A stretch of 64,000 nucleotides of DNA from Thermoproteota archaeon (GCA_029887795.1 JARXPE010000001.1:65386-129385), one strand, 5' to 3'. Positions 9,165 through 18,062 are shown, counted from the stretch's first letter. Made by a program: numbers and translations. The notes: generated by a model not told the origin, from the sequence alone.

Positions 9165-9566
9165 GTGAAAATCTCTCCTCCTAAGCTGGTAATAATCCTA
9201 ACAGCTTTGGCGGTTGTAATCACTGGTGTCACATATGCATACATCAGAACTCAGCAGTCTTCTATTATGATTGAGCAGAATGTTGATGTGGTTGAAATCG
9301 AGGTGAACAGGAGAACCGCAGTTCTGGTGAGCGTTACACTCAGGAACAATGGTCCACCCTTGATATTGGAGGGGGCGAACCTTGTCAAGATTCAATCAGG
9401 CATAACTTTGGCATCGTCCAAATTCTCCCCACCCATAATACTTTACACGGGTAATGTCACAAAGATCCCCATCTCATACCAGCTTGATAAGGAAGGGGCA
9501 GACTATTTCCTGCAAATATTCACAAACAAAGGCACAGCTATAAGATGCACAGTCTCATATCCTTAG
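9165..9566 (+). CDS. Single-pass anchored protein of the NosL-like operon
   Basis: 133 residues with an N-terminal helix (LVIILTALAVVITGVTYAYI) and an external beta-rich domain of Ig-like appearance (VSVTLRNNGPPLILEGA). The start is put at GTG 9165 because GGTGAT lies four bases upstream and overlaps the previous stop; GTG 9156 is the alternative. No family recognised. Its immediate coupling to the Cys-rich membrane protein points to a shared function. Confidence 0.7.
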   Translation: MKISPPKLVIILTALAVVITGVTYAYIRTQQSSIMIEQNVDVVEIEVNRRTAVLVSVTLRNNGPPLILEGANLVKIQSGITLASSKFSPPIILYTGNVTKIPISYQLDKEGADYFLQIFTNKGTAIRCTVSYP

Positions 9567-9650
9567 CCAGTATAATTTTTTTAAAAATAAAATTCAATAT
9601 GTAAAAATTTTTAAGTATTTTGAATTATAATTAAAGTCTAGGGAGTCCTT

Positions 9651-10853
9651 ATGGACTGGAAGAAGTATGCACTAATCGTGGCCATCACTATCGGCTTCAT
9701 CCTAGGTCTTGGGGTCGGATTTGCCGCCGGGAAGTCAGCAGCAGTTCTCAAGCCTCTGGGAGATCTCTTCATAAGACTGATGCGCATGATAGTAACACCA
9801 CTTGTAATAATAACAATAGCGGCAGCCGTTGCTCAGATTGCAGACCTCCGCCGACTAGGTAAACTTGTTATTGGAATGTTCGTGGTATTCATACTCCTGT
9901 CGGGGTTGGGTGCGTCCATAATGCTACCAGCCGCACTCGCATTTGGTCCCGGTATCGGAGTGGGACTTTCTCCGCAGGATATACGCCGCCCTCACCGCCA
10001 TCTATTGTAGATCTAATACTGGGAGTAATACCTTATGACTTTGTAGATATCTTTTCTGTGGGAGGGTTACTCAAAGCGATATTCTTCTCAATCGTGCTGG
10101 GTCTTGCCGTAAGCCTGGCTGGGGAGAAGGGGGAGCCCGTCGCAAGAGGGCTTCGTTACCTGTCGGATGTCATACTCAAGGTCGTTGTGTTAGTGATGTG
10201 GGTCGCACCGATTGGCGTCTTTGGTTATGCAGCATGGCTTATGGGGACTTATGGTACTTCAATATTGGTAGCTTATGGCAAACTTATAACCCTTGACTAT
10301 TCTGTGAGTCTAGCCTTCTTCTTTGTGGTATATACCATCGTGGTTGCCCTAAGCAGACTTAATCCATTAGTATATTGGAAAAACATAATCGAGCCCGCTC
10401 TGGTGGCATTTACCACCAGAAGCAGTGCTGTGACTCTCCCAGTAAATATAAGGGCTGCTCAGAGGAGCGGTATTCCGGACTATGTGACAAACCTAGTTTT
10501 GCCAGTAGGGGCGACCTGTCATATGGACGGGACTGCAATGTATCAGGTCCTCTGCGCGGTATTCATAGCACAGGCATTTGGTATAACATTAGATCCGAGT
10601 TTATTTGGTACTATTATTATTGTGGGAACGCTAGCGGCCGTGGGAACAGCCGCAATTCCAGGAGGAGCTGCTAATGCTTGCAATGACCGTGGCCGCTGCC
10701 GGTCTTCCATTAGAGGGAATTGCACTAATAGTAGCAATAGATCCAATACTGGATATGCTCAGAACGATGATAAATGCAAGCGGGGATGTCGCTGTCGCCA
10801 CGCTAATGGCGAGAATATTAGAGGGGCCCAAATGGTTCCAGAGGGGCCCCTAA
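9651..10853 (+). pseudogene. Dicarboxylate/amino acid:cation symporter (DAACS/GltP-like) with two frameshifts
   Basis: The three frames together encode a near complete DAACS transporter of about 400 residues. Frame one runs from ATG 9651 to about 9968 (helices 1-3, ending PGIGVGL). The second frame runs from about 9968 to 10667 and holds the hallmark regions TTRSSAVTLPVN and CHMDGTAMYQ. The last 60 residues (MLAMTVAAAGLPLEG to the stop at 10851) return to the first frame. The two shifts cancel each other. Between shifts there are no stops and the motifs are intact, so the gene was broken recently or the shifts are sequencing errors. Members of the family import glutamate, aspartate or C4-dicarboxylates. 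Confidence 0.85.
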
Positions 10854-10860
10854 TTTTTTG
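10841..10860 (+). terminator. Palindrome plus T-run at end of the symporter gene
   Basis: AGGGGCCCCT is followed by AATTTTTT just after the symporter stop. T-rich tracts end archaeal transcription; the palindrome may be incidental. Confidence 0.4.
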
Positions 10861-10979
10861 AGTTTTATTTTTGACAAAAAGCCCGATAATTTTTATTGAT
10901 CTCTTTAGAGGAAGTATTAGTAAAGAAAATAAGCAAAATATCGATCAAAAATCAAGAGGTAGCTTGTAGGGATCGACAT

Positions 10980-12080
10980 ATGACTTTCAGACTTTTGTGT
11001 AAGGAGTGCAATAAGAATTACCCTATCAACACAAGTCAGTGGAAATGTGATTCCTGCAGAAGACCGCTTAACTTGGTGACTGAACTTCCAAGAGCTGATA
11101 GATTCGACCAACTTACTGATAAGAGCGAAAGGGGGCTCTGGAGATATAAGAGGCTGATTCCCTTCTCTGAAGATCCCGTAACATTGGGAGAAGGCAACAC
11201 ACCCATTGTCGAGATGAAAAGTGAAGGGGTTTTCTTAAAGTTAGAGTATTTTTCGCCAACAGGATCATTTAAGGACAGAGGAGCGGCCGTAAGTTTAAGC
11301 AGAGCAAAATGGATTGGTGTGAAGGGTATTGTTGAGGACTCCTCGGGAAACGCAGGCATCGCGGCTGCGGCTTATGCAGCTAAGGCAAATATTAGAGCTA
11401 GAATTTATGTCCCGAAAGATGCGCCTTTGCCAAAGCGTTTGATCATTCATGCATGTGGTGCAGATGTTGTCGAATGTGATAGTAGAAAAGAAGCATCAAC
11501 CCGGGCTGTGAACGAATTAAAAGAAAACGAATTGTATGTCGGGCATACGTGGGATCCTTTTTATATTGAGGGGATGAAGACGGCGGCATATGAATGTTTT
11601 GAAAGCGGCTTCGTGCCCGATGTAGTTGTGACCCCTGTTGCTAGCGGGACTCTATTTTTGGGGCTCTATAAAGGGTTCCTAGAGTTGAACGAAATGGGGT
11701 TCCTTGACAAGATCCCGGCTTTTTATGCAGTTCAAGGAGAAGGCTGTGCACCAGTATATGAGGCGGCGCATGGTCCGATACAAAGAATCAAAGGTAGCTC
11801 CTTGGCTGATGGTATCAGAATAGATGATCCGCCGAGAAAAGATGAAATTTTGAAAGTATTAAGGAAAACCTCTGGAGACGTTTTTACAGTAAATGATGAC
11901 GAGATTATAGATGCTTTGAAAGATCTGTATAAAAAAGGGATTATAGTGGAGCCTACTTCTGCAACTGTTTATGCAGCATTCAAAAAGGCAAACGATCTTA
12001 AAAATAAGCGAGTTTTGATCCCTATGACAGGGACGGGCATAAAGACTGTCGACAAAATAAGCAAGCTATTTATATTGTGA
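10980..12080 (+). CDS. thrC: Threonine synthase-like PLP enzyme
   Basis: Probably converts O-phosphohomoserine to threonine. It has 366 residues from ATG 10980, where an N-terminal zinc-ribbon (LLCKECNKNY, WKCDSC) precedes the PLP domain. The PLP lysine is in SPTGSFKDRGA and the phosphate-binding loop resembles EDSSGNAG. In-frame codons continue upstream to TTG 10896, but the zinc-ribbon archaeal synthases begin close to 10980. It lies downstream of the broken symporter. Threonine synthase paralogues exist in archaea, so a related PLP role such as a cysteate synthase-type reaction cannot be excluded. Confidence 0.85.
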   Translation: MTFRLLCKECNKNYPINTSQWKCDSCRRPLNLVTELPRADRFDQLTDKSERGLWRYKRLIPFSEDPVTLGEGNTPIVEMKSEGVFLKLEYFSPTGSFKDRGAAVSLSRAKWIGVKGIVEDSSGNAGIAAAAYAAKANIRARIYVPKDAPLPKRLIIHACGADVVECDSRKEASTRAVNELKENELYVGHTWDPFYIEGMKTAAYECFESGFVPDVVVTPVASGTLFLGLYKGFLELNEMGFLDKIPAFYAVQGEGCAPVYEAAHGPIQRIKGSSLADGIRIDDPPRKDEILKVLRKTSGDVFTVNDDEIIDALKDLYKKGIIVEPTSATVYAAFKKANDLKNKRVLIPMTGTGIKTVDKISKLFIL

Positions 12081-12133
12081 GACTTATCACAAAATTTAAA
12101 TCTTTTTAGTTATTTTATTTTAAGGCGGCGAGG

Positions 12134-12328
12134 ATGGTGAATGGGGTTTATTGGCGTCCATGGTGCGGACCTTGCAGGTGCGGTTTCGGACCACATGCAT
12201 ATGGCTACTGGTACAGGGCACCTCCTTTGGAAGAGCTGGAGGCTATGAGAAATTTCTTGGAGAAAGAGTTCGAGGACATAAGGCGTGAGATCGATAGAAT
12301 AAAGAGTGGAAAGAGACAGGAAGGTTAG
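12134..12328 (+). CDS. Small Cys/aromatic-rich protein with C-terminal coiled coil
   Basis: 64 residues. The first half is rich in Cys, Trp, Tyr and Gly (WCGPCRCGFGP); the second half is a charged helix (LEELEAMRNFLEKEFEDIRR) likely to self-associate. I recall such small proteins beside UPF0251/DUF134 regulators and iron-sulfur assembly genes, and here a UPF0251 gene follows 105 bp downstream. Function unknown; a metal-binding small protein is an inference. Confidence 0.7.
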   Translation: MVNGVYWRPWCGPCRCGFGPHAYGYWYRAPPLEELEAMRNFLEKEFEDIRREIDRIKSGKRQEG

Positions 12329-12433
12329 GGACAAAAGATATAGGGAATTATAAAAACACCTCTTTTTTTGCTCGTTGAATATAGATAAAAAAATCCGCAA
12401 GAATATTAAGTCGCTCAAACATAGGAATACATC

Positions 12434-12745
12434 ATGCCGAGAGGTTTTTGTTGCAGATGTCGGAGAGGAGCGGTGGGTAGAACTCCGAAACCGGTACAAG
12501 TACAAAACCTTCCTCCAGTAGAAGCTTTAGTACCATACCCAAAGGAGTTGAACTCGCCAGTGCATTTGGATCTAGCCGAGCTGGAGGCACTACGTCTTGT
12601 GGAGTTGGAGAAACTCTCTTATGACGAGGCGGGGATGTTGATGGGAGTCTCAAGGAACACTATATGGCGTTTGGTCGAAAGTGGAAAAGAGAAGGTAATA
12701 TCGGCGTTCTTTGAGGGCAGAAAGATCGAGGTCCATAAGCCGTAA
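12434..12745 (+). CDS. UPF0251 (DUF134) putative DNA-binding protein
   Basis: 103 residues. The N-terminus MPRGFCCRCRRGAVG carries a cysteine cluster, followed by the family segment LDLAELEALRLVELEKLSYDEAG and a sigma-70 region 4-like helix-turn-helix (GVSRNTIWRLVESGKEKV). This family is widespread in anaerobic archaea and bacteria, often near iron-sulfur or nitrogenase-cofactor genes. It may regulate the small Cys-rich gene upstream. Assignment to the family is confident; its targets are not known. Confidence 0.9.
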   Translation: MPRGFCCRCRRGAVGRTPKPVQVQNLPPVEALVPYPKELNSPVHLDLAELEALRLVELEKLSYDEAGMLMGVSRNTIWRLVESGKEKVISAFFEGRKIEVHKP

Positions 12746-12754
12746 CTTATTGGG

Positions 12755-13681
12755 TTAAAATTTCGATGGCACGGTCTTCACTATAGCATTAGCGAGGGAT
12801 TCTAAAAGGATATTTCTTGCCCTTTTATACATCTTGCCCCCTATGATATCCACAAGTCTTCCATTTTCCGCAATGAGATAGACATTGTTTGAGAGACATA
12901 CCCCTATGTGCTGACCATTTAGTATTATTTTGTCACCCACTTCTGCATACTGTATTTGTCTGATCTCTCTGTTGCCCTCTTTGCTGATCTTCTTAACCTC
13001 TAGACTTGGACGTACTACGTCAAGACCTGCCGTGGTTCTTTTAATCACATCTAAAAGTTCTATAAAAGGCTCGTTCCAGAGTATTATTGCACCATCGTGC
13101 TTTCCAGGCCTCTCGACTTGAATCAGCGGAAGGGAAGGGATATTCTTAAGCAACTTTGTGTTGGAGATCATTTGAGCCACATATAGAATTCCGCTCTGAG
13201 TGCTCCTGCCAAAATTCAATAATATTAGACCATCTATGTCCATCAGAGAGATCTCGTCTAGAATGCGGCTGGGGCTTTTTTCATTTTCAAGTTTTCTATC
13301 TCTAGAAAGAGCTTTTGCTGCACTCTCGCCAACAGGTACTATAGTGACTTTGAAACCCATACTCTCCAAGGCAGACTTTATCTTATCATGCCATCCCTCA
13401 TACACCGGTTCAGCTGAAAGTGGTGCCAAAACGATCTTCTTGTGCATGTTGTGCCCCAAGACATCATCAACAGTCCTCGGCAACCACTCCATGAGCTTGA
13501 CCGAACCGCCTGCACGTCTTAGCTCGTCCAAAACATTGATCAGACGATCATCAAAGTGTTCCACAATCCATGAAGATCTTTGCAGTTGGAAAGCTTTAGC
13601 GCCTCTTAGGGCGCGCACCAGCCTTATCCTGATGCCGTGCGGGTCTTTCTTGCCCTCTATGTCGTAAAGCAGGAGAAACAT
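12755..13681 (-). CDS. Protein with Cas2-like N-terminal domain fused to a DUF2117-like region
   Basis: 308 residues from ATG 13681; TTG and GTG codons further upstream are in frame but less likely, because FLLLYDIEGKK begins exactly like a Cas2 first strand with its Asp. Residues 1-75 look like a Cas2/ferredoxin fold (RLVRALRGAKAFQLQRSSWIVE). Residues 85-220 contain GLILLNFGRSTQSG and LIQVERPGKHDGAIILWNE, which resemble DUF2117 proteins of methanogens as I recall them. No cas gene or repeat array lies nearby, so a CRISPR role is unlikely. Convergent with the UPF0251 gene. Confidence 0.7.
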   Translation of the reverse strand: MFLLLYDIEGKKDPHGIRIRLVRALRGAKAFQLQRSSWIVEHFDDRLINVLDELRRAGGSVKLMEWLPRTVDDVLGHNMHKKIVLAPLSAEPVYEGWHDKIKSALESMGFKVTIVPVGESAAKALSRDRKLENEKSPSRILDEISLMDIDGLILLNFGRSTQSGILYVAQMISNTKLLKNIPSLPLIQVERPGKHDGAIILWNEPFIELLDVIKRTTAGLDVVRPSLEVKKISKEGNREIRQIQYAEVGDKIILNGQHIGVCLSNNVYLIAENGRLVDIIGGKMYKRARNILLESLANAIVKTVPSKF

Positions 13682-13753
13682 GTTTATCAACTTAGTATTA
13701 ATCACCGTCAACTTTAACTTTAACTGAATTAAAAGAGATAAGCAGTGATTTGA

Positions 13754-14659
13754 ATGGCTTCATTTTCGGTAACATCAATAGCCCGGCACCCACCGGCTGT
13801 TGTTTTCTCACCTAGCACAAAGGTGATAGATGCAGTAAAGATGATGCATGAGAAGAGCGTAAGACATGCAATAGTGTCCGAGGACGGACAGAGGTTGGAC
13901 GGTCTCGTTTCGGCTAAAGATATACTTAACTATCTTGGCGGGGGAGAGAAATTTAAAATCCTCAAGGAGTTGCACCGAGGAGACGTCTATAAAGCCCTCC
14001 ACTCGCCCATAGAGCCGATAGTCAATAAAAGTCCAATCGTAGCTCGGACAACAGACACGCTCCCTGAGGTTATGTCCATTATGGCAAAGAAAGACATAGG
14101 CATGCTTCCTCTGCTAGATGAGGAGTCCAAGATTTGGGGGTCTCTGTCTGAAAGGCATCTCTTCAAGTTGTTTGAGAGCAGCCAGATGTTTGTAAAGGTC
14201 TTTGAGGTAATGTCCAAGCCTCTCATAACGCTTGATACAAAAGCCACGCTACTTGACCTCTCACGAGTTATGATAAGCAAAGATATTAGAAGAATCCCAA
14301 TAATGAGCGAGGGTAGGCTCTGGGGCATAGTGACTGTTAAGGATATAATGAGGTTTTTGGCGAGCGGTTACGTGGAGGAGGCGATAAACAAAGGACTATC
14401 CGATTATATTCTGAACACAAACGTCTCCAAGATCGCAACTTTAAACCCGAAAACGGTAAGCCCCGATGTGGACCTAAGCGACGCTGTAAAGATCATGAAC
14501 GCGAACAATGTAGGGTCACTGATCGTGATCTCGGCTGGAAATCCTATAGGAATTTTGACGGAGAGAGATCTCTTGCTGAAACTCCCCAAGCTTAGAGGTG
14601 TGGAGTTTATGACAGATGTCACCAAAAACAGAGTCATCGTCGGCAGAATACACTTTTAA
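13754..14659 (+). CDS. Four-CBS-domain protein
   Basis: 301 residues built of two Bateman modules, about 14-140 and 145-290. Each CBS unit ends in the usual segment (DGLVSAKDIL, WGSLSERHLF, WGIVTVKDIM, IGILTERDLL). CBS pairs bind AMP, ATP or S-adenosylmethionine and report cell energy or methyl status. No catalytic domain is fused, so it is likely a regulatory partner of another protein. It is followed at once by a CPBP-family membrane protein and may be cotranscribed with it. Confidence 0.9.
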   Translation: MASFSVTSIARHPPAVVFSPSTKVIDAVKMMHEKSVRHAIVSEDGQRLDGLVSAKDILNYLGGGEKFKILKELHRGDVYKALHSPIEPIVNKSPIVARTTDTLPEVMSIMAKKDIGMLPLLDEESKIWGSLSERHLFKLFESSQMFVKVFEVMSKPLITLDTKATLLDLSRVMISKDIRRIPIMSEGRLWGIVTVKDIMRFLASGYVEEAINKGLSDYILNTNVSKIATLNPKTVSPDVDLSDAVKIMNANNVGSLIVISAGNPIGILTERDLLLKLPKLRGVEFMTDVTKNRVIVGRIHF

Positions 14660-14664
14660 GGTGA

Positions 14665-15717
14665 ATGAGTTTAGCAATGGCGCATCCAGAAAATGCGGCG
14701 GCAAATTCTGATAGTAACTGGATAAATTACAAAAGGCTAATTGCTTCGTTCTACGGCATATTGGCTCTCTTGATCATTGGCACTTATATCTTGGCATTTA
14801 TTTTGGCACTTTCCATGTTCTTCTCATCCGAAGGCGCACCATTCGCAGATCAAAGCTACAAGGCGATTAAGATCAATGTACTGTACTTCTGGATCGTCAG
14901 TATTCAAATAGAGGCGAGGGCGTGGCAAATATTCCTAGTGTTGAATTTCGTTTTTGCTTTGTCTTTTTTGTCGGCATTCTTTTCAAATAAGCGGTTCTGC
15001 GCAGTCACAAAAGATCTATTTGTTAAGGGAAATCTAAACGAGTTCCAAAGGAACTTTTTGATCCTCATGCCCGGGATCTCTTCCGCTATGTTGTTGATCA
15101 CCACTGCACTTAATGTTTTGGGAGAGAGGGCAGGGGTGGGCGTGGGAGGACCATCCTTTGCCAATCCTTTTTCAGAGATCTTCACGCTCTCCTTTGCGGT
15201 GATATCTGAGGAGATTGGATTTAGGCTGGTGCCAATACTCGTTCCCACGGCAGTCTACTTGCTTTTAAAATCAAGAAACTCAATTAGAGGGATGCCCAAG
15301 AGAACCAAGATCTTCATGATCGCAACTGCTGTGCTAAAGCCCGAGTCTTATAGATGCAGATTAGGGGTCGAGTCAGACCAGCGGTTTACAGTTCTAAAGA
15401 CTTTACTGATCTTGGTATCCTCACTTATGTTTTCTTATGCACACATTTTGTTTGGATCGTGGGGCTGGGGGAAGCTCCCATCGACATTTATTGCAGGGCT
15501 GGTAATAGGGTACTTTTCAGTCAAATACGGTTTTGATAGTGCAATTCTATTGCATTGGTTCTTCAATTATTATTGGAGTGCGCTTTCTTTAGCGACGGGT
15601 ATAGGAGCCCCATTTAGTCTGATAAACGAACTCGCGTACGTAGTTACGGTGTATCTAGGATTGTTTACTCTGATCTATCTGCTCTTTGGCTTCCTAGGAA
15701 AGAAATATAACATTTAA
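14665..15717 (+). CDS. CPBP (Abi)-family intramembrane metalloprotease
   Basis: 350 residues with about eight membrane helices. All three family motifs are visible: EEIGFR, the second-motif His in FSYAHILFG, and HWFFNYY with the HxxxN arrangement, so the glutamate protease active site appears complete. Related to Rce1/CAAX prenyl endopeptidases. AGGTGA directly abuts ATG 14665, which is tight; ATG 14677 is an alternative. It starts six bases after the CBS gene. Confidence 0.85.
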   Translation: MSLAMAHPENAAANSDSNWINYKRLIASFYGILALLIIGTYILAFILALSMFFSSEGAPFADQSYKAIKINVLYFWIVSIQIEARAWQIFLVLNFVFALSFLSAFFSNKRFCAVTKDLFVKGNLNEFQRNFLILMPGISSAMLLITTALNVLGERAGVGVGGPSFANPFSEIFTLSFAVISEEIGFRLVPILVPTAVYLLLKSRNSIRGMPKRTKIFMIATAVLKPESYRCRLGVESDQRFTVLKTLLILVSSLMFSYAHILFGSWGWGKLPSTFIAGLVIGYFSVKYGFDSAILLHWFFNYYWSALSLATGIGAPFSLINELAYVVTVYLGLFTLIYLLFGFLGKKYNI

Positions 15718-15760
15718 TTAATCCACAAAGTAAAATCTAGAAACAGTGATATAATAAGAC

Positions 15761-15928
15761 GTGGTTATTTTGTCAGATTATCCCAAAACGATAAGAGAAG
15801 TTGGAGAGCCTTTTGTAAAAGAGGCCTTTGAGGACCTACTATCAAATAAAATAGAGTCCAAGACTGCCTTGAAGATCTTGAAAGAGTACTCGATGAAGTG
15901 GAAAGATTATTTCAGACTGCCCTTATGA
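15761..15928 (+). CDS. Small ORF, 55 residues, unknown
   Basis: Reads from GTG 15761 (or TTG 15770) to TGA 15926, with protein-like composition (SDYPKTIREVGEPFVKEAF, then KILKEYSMKWKDYF). It is acidic and helical with no recognised family. There is no clear ribosome site, so it would have to be leaderless. It lies between the CPBP gene and a decayed reverse gene, and could itself be a remnant. Confidence 0.4.
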   Translation: MVILSDYPKTIREVGEPFVKEAFEDLLSNKIESKTALKILKEYSMKWKDYFRLPL

Positions 15929-15998
15929 TATTCGCTTGTAAGGCGGTTGGCGGAGATCCTTCCAAGTTCCGCCCTTAAAAGAGTGTATAGTGATGAAT

Positions 15999-16369
15999 TT
16001 ACCCACTCTTGTAGCCCTCCTCTACTGAAAAATATATCTGATGACCCCTTCTGACCTTCTTAACATATCCCATCCTTACAAGCTGGTTTAGATAACTGCT
16101 CTCTATAGCCCTTACCCTTCCAGTCATCTTTGCGACTTCATCTGCTCTTGCTTCAACGAGTTTTGCAAGGGCGTCATAGTCTTTCTCAAATGATCAGGCA
16201 ATCTCAGCAGAAACCATGCGCCGAGTTCGGACTCCTGCGAGGCGTCTATGGTTTTTTGCCCTCGAGTTTTTGCAGGATCCTCCTTTGGAGTGAGAGTATT
16301 TCCTCTAAATAATCTTTAATCGAGCGAAAATCGGTACAATTCGCCGATTTTTTCGGGAGATGGGTTCAT
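15999..16369 (-). pseudogene. Winged-helix regulator broken by three frameshifts
   Basis: Joining four frame segments gives a plausible protein of about 123 residues. It starts at ATG 16369 (MNPSPEKIGELYRFS), shifts near 16325 to SIKDYLEEILSLQRRILQ, shifts at the six-T run 16252-16257 to DASQESELGAWFLLRLPDHL, and shifts near 16180 to a C-terminal winged helix (ALAKLVEARADEVAKMTGR, YLNQLVRMGYVKKVRRG). The final stop is at 15999. The helix-turn-helix region resembles ArsR/TrmB-like archaeal regulators. Either a true pseudogene or a stretch with sequencing errors. Confidence 0.7.
16327..16351. repeat. Short inverted repeat, 8 bp arms
   Basis: AAAATCGG and CCGATTTT are separated by nine bases and followed by more T. 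It lies over the 5' part of the decayed regulator and could fold as a hairpin; on the plus strand it looks like a terminator stem. Confidence 0.4.
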
Positions 16370-16486
16370 TTTTTTAACAGCTCTGTATTTCTGTAGAACG
16401 GTTTATTATGCTCTATGTAGATAAATGTTTTTCTATAACAACCGTTTTATATTGAGGGCGCATAACGAAGGTTCAAGGTGTGCGGT

Positions 16487-17542
16487 ATGGATAAAATTAG
16501 GGTTGTTGTGGCAGGTGTTGGAAACTGTTGTTCTTCATTGGTGCAAGCAATAAACTTCTATAAACAAAACAGCATAGGTCTAATGCATGAAGATGTTGGT
16601 GGTTTCAGACCTTCAGACATAGAGATTGTTGGGGCTATTGACATTGATTCAAGAAAGGTCGGAAAAGACCTATCAGAGGCGATATTTTCAGAGCCGAATG
16701 TTGCTTCGAAGGTTTGCGAGGTGCCCTCAATGGGAGTAAAGGTTGTGAAGGGGGAGGTTTTTGACGGTGCTGATGGTGTACTTAAGGAGTTGATATCCGT
16801 TGATGGAACGGCCCCAGTTGATGTGAAAAAATACATAAAAGATACGGGCGCCGAGATTTTGCTCAACTTGTTACCGACAGGTGCTCGCATGGCATCAGAG
16901 TTCTATGCAAGAGCGGCTCTTGACTGCGGATGTGCTTTCATAAATTGTACCCCAACAAAAATAGCAGCCGATGGAGAATGGGCAAAAATGTTTGAGAATG
17001 GAGACGCTCCAGTAGTGGGGGACGATCTTATGAGCCAGATAGGCGGAACAGCCCTACATATGGAGTTGCTAGAATTTTTAAAGTCCAGAGGAGTTAAGGT
17101 CGAGAAAACCTACCAGTTAGATATAGGGGGCTCCATGGAAGCCTACGGGATCTTAGAGGATTATAGGAGAGAGGAGAAGAGGAGGATAAAGACAGAGACC
17201 ATAAAGCAGGTCCTCCCCGAGGATTCTAAGATTGCTACTGGAACTTCGGATTTCGTAGGTTTCATGAAAGACAGAAGAACTAGCTACTTCTACATTGAGG
17301 GGAAGAACTGCCTAGGAACGGATGTCGTGATAGACATATATTTCAGGACTTATGACAGCACAAACGGGGCTGGAATGCTTCTCGATGTTATTAGGGGGAC
17401 TAAGATAGCCATAAAAAGAGGAGTGTCAGGAGCACTCATAAGCGTCTCCGCTTACGGGTTTAAGAGGTCACCTATCCCATGCCCGATAAGTGAGGCACGA
17501 AGATGGTTCGAAGAGTTCATCGAAGGTAAGAGGGAAAAGTAG
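16487..17542 (+). CDS. ino1: myo-Inositol-1-phosphate synthase
   Basis: Turns glucose 6-phosphate into inositol 1-phosphate with NAD+, feeding archaeal phosphoinositol lipids and sometimes compatible solutes. It has 351 residues from ATG 16487, with AAGGTG upstream; GTG 16478 is the alternative. The N-terminal Rossmann motif is VVVAGVGNCCSSL; the family segments VGDDLMSQIGGTALHMELLE, LDIGGSMEA and the C-terminal catalytic region follow. It matches the short archaeal/actinobacterial form rather than the 500-residue eukaryotic one. Monocistronic. Confidence 0.95.
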   Translation: MDKIRVVVAGVGNCCSSLVQAINFYKQNSIGLMHEDVGGFRPSDIEIVGAIDIDSRKVGKDLSEAIFSEPNVASKVCEVPSMGVKVVKGEVFDGADGVLKELISVDGTAPVDVKKYIKDTGAEILLNLLPTGARMASEFYARAALDCGCAFINCTPTKIAADGEWAKMFENGDAPVVGDDLMSQIGGTALHMELLEFLKSRGVKVEKTYQLDIGGSMEAYGILEDYRREEKRRIKTETIKQVLPEDSKIATGTSDFVGFMKDRRTSYFYIEGKNCLGTDVVIDIYFRTYDSTNGAGMLLDVIRGTKIAIKRGVSGALISVSAYGFKRSPIPCPISEARRWFEEFIEGKREK

Positions 17543-17639
17543 GACCTCGATGTTGTATCAGAAGATTTATTTACTACCGCCTTTTATCTCATGATTAGAC
17601 TCTTTTGAGTCAAACAAAACAAAAAAAGTTGGAGAAATA

Positions 17640-18062
17640 ATGTCGGAAGTCAAAAAAATTGAGGAACTCAATCCCGCCTCAAGAGGCGTGGATGTTCTGG
17701 TAAAGGTTTTGGAAATAAATCCTAGTAGGGAAGTTTCGACTAAGGATGGTGCGTCCCACAGTGTCGCTGAGGCGCTTGTGGGGGACGATACGGGATGTGT
17801 GCTCCTGAGTCTGTGGGATGACGACATTGAAAGGGTGAAGGTTGGTCAGACAGTCTCGATAAAGAACGGATACGTCACACTATTTAGAGGATCCATCCGC
17901 CTCAATATTGGCAGGTATGGAACCTTGGAACTTGCAACCGAAGAGATTCCACAAGTAAACAGGGAGAACAATATTTCAAACAGGTCTTACGATCAGCAGG
18001 TCCCAAAGTTCCGTCCGCTCTACAGGGACGACTATAGAGGCAAATTCAGGAGAAGGCGCTAA
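17640..18062 (+). CDS. ssb: Single OB-fold single-stranded DNA-binding protein, crenarchaeal type
   Basis: 140 residues: one OB fold (about 8-105, with VDVLVKVLEINPSREVSTKDG and ALVGDDTGCVLLSLWDDDIE) and a basic, disordered tail rich in Arg and Tyr (DYRGKFRRRR). The aromatic residues and layout match the Sulfolobus SSB group rather than multi-domain RPA. It would protect single-stranded DNA in replication and repair. This is one of the markers pointing to a TACK archaeon. ATG 17640 follows GGAGAAATA. Confidence 0.85.
   Translation: MSEVKKIEELNPASRGVDVLVKVLEINPSREVSTKDGASHSVAEALVGDDTGCVLLSLWDDDIERVKVGQTVSIKNGYVTLFRGSIRLNIGRYGTLELATEEIPQVNRENNISNRSYDQQVPKFRPLYRDDYRGKFRRRR

Noticed and set aside
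12755-13681. Possible CRISPR-associated locus because of the Cas2-like domain
   Set aside because: No repeat-spacer array, Cas1 or other cas gene in the window; the domain is fused to an unrelated region.
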